Below are positions 14,002-14,007 of a DNA stretch of 14,007 bases, one piece after another. Each line of letters starts with the position of its first letter. The stretch's first letter is position 1. Source of the DNA: Hebobacterum sp964559435. GTDB lineage: Bacteria > Armatimonadota > Hebobacteria > Hebobacterales > Hebobacteraceae. The DNA is taken from the NCBI GenBank assembly GCA_964559435.1, contig CAZLHI010000057.1:1-14007 (forward strand), written 5' to 3'. The translations under genes and the position numbers were made by a program. Under the pieces are notes generated by a model. That model saw only the letters and a list, made by a program, of their open reading frames with translations, made no database searches and was not told where the DNA came from.

Positions 14002-14007
14002 CGACGA

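Overview
The window is GC-rich bacterial chromosomal DNA. The SIS/CBS sugar-phosphate isomerase of the KdsD type points to a diderm (LPS-type envelope) bacterium. The secreted parallel beta-helix/PKD protein and the ECF sigma factor paired with a beta-propeller membrane protein are gene types I associate with environmental phyla such as Armatimonadota, Planctomycetota and their relatives. This placement is inference only, because the window has no rRNA or other phylogenetic marker. Genes are tightly packed and start codons are often GTG or TTG. I see no mobile element, CRISPR array or phage gene.

Layout from left to right. (1) 1-1700, minus strand: an ECF sigma factor with a near-consensus promoter, overlapping by 8 nt a membrane protein whose outer part is a PD40-type beta-propeller and which runs off the left edge. 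(2) 1826-2140, minus: a short coding stretch resembling an internal piece of a TIM-barrel glycoside hydrolase, probably a remnant. (3) 2416-6466, plus: a large exported parallel beta-helix protein with two PKD domains and a C-terminal beta-sandwich, two strong hairpins, then a membrane-anchored parvulin/SurA-like protein. (4) 6486-7527, minus: a coupled pair, a membrane-anchored rhodanese and a MauE/DoxX-type membrane protein. (5) 7620-7980, minus: an unrecognised gene broken by a one-base frameshift. (6) 8125-9063, minus: a SAM-dependent methyltransferase. (7) 9195-13370, minus: a sugar-nucleotide cluster (RmlC-like epimerase, KdsD-like isomerase, phosphomanno/glucomutase, mannose-1-phosphate guanylyltransferase). 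(8) 13575-13986: tRNA-Leu(CAG) on the minus strand and tatA on the plus strand, transcribed divergently from back-to-back sigma-70-type promoters. An SD at the right edge suggests another plus-strand gene starting just outside.

How the genes fit together: the sugar-nucleotide cluster would make activated sugars (GDP-mannose or a related GDP-sugar) for surface polysaccharide. The three genes isomerase, mutase and guanylyltransferase are separated by only 4-5 nt, with SD sequences inside or overlapping the preceding gene, so they look translationally coupled. The sigma/beta-propeller pair looks like a transmembrane signalling module in which the propeller protein could act as the sigma-factor regulator without the usual zinc anti-sigma domain. 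The rhodanese/MauE pair looks like a small membrane sulfur or thiol-redox module. TatA belongs to the twin-arginine protein exporter.
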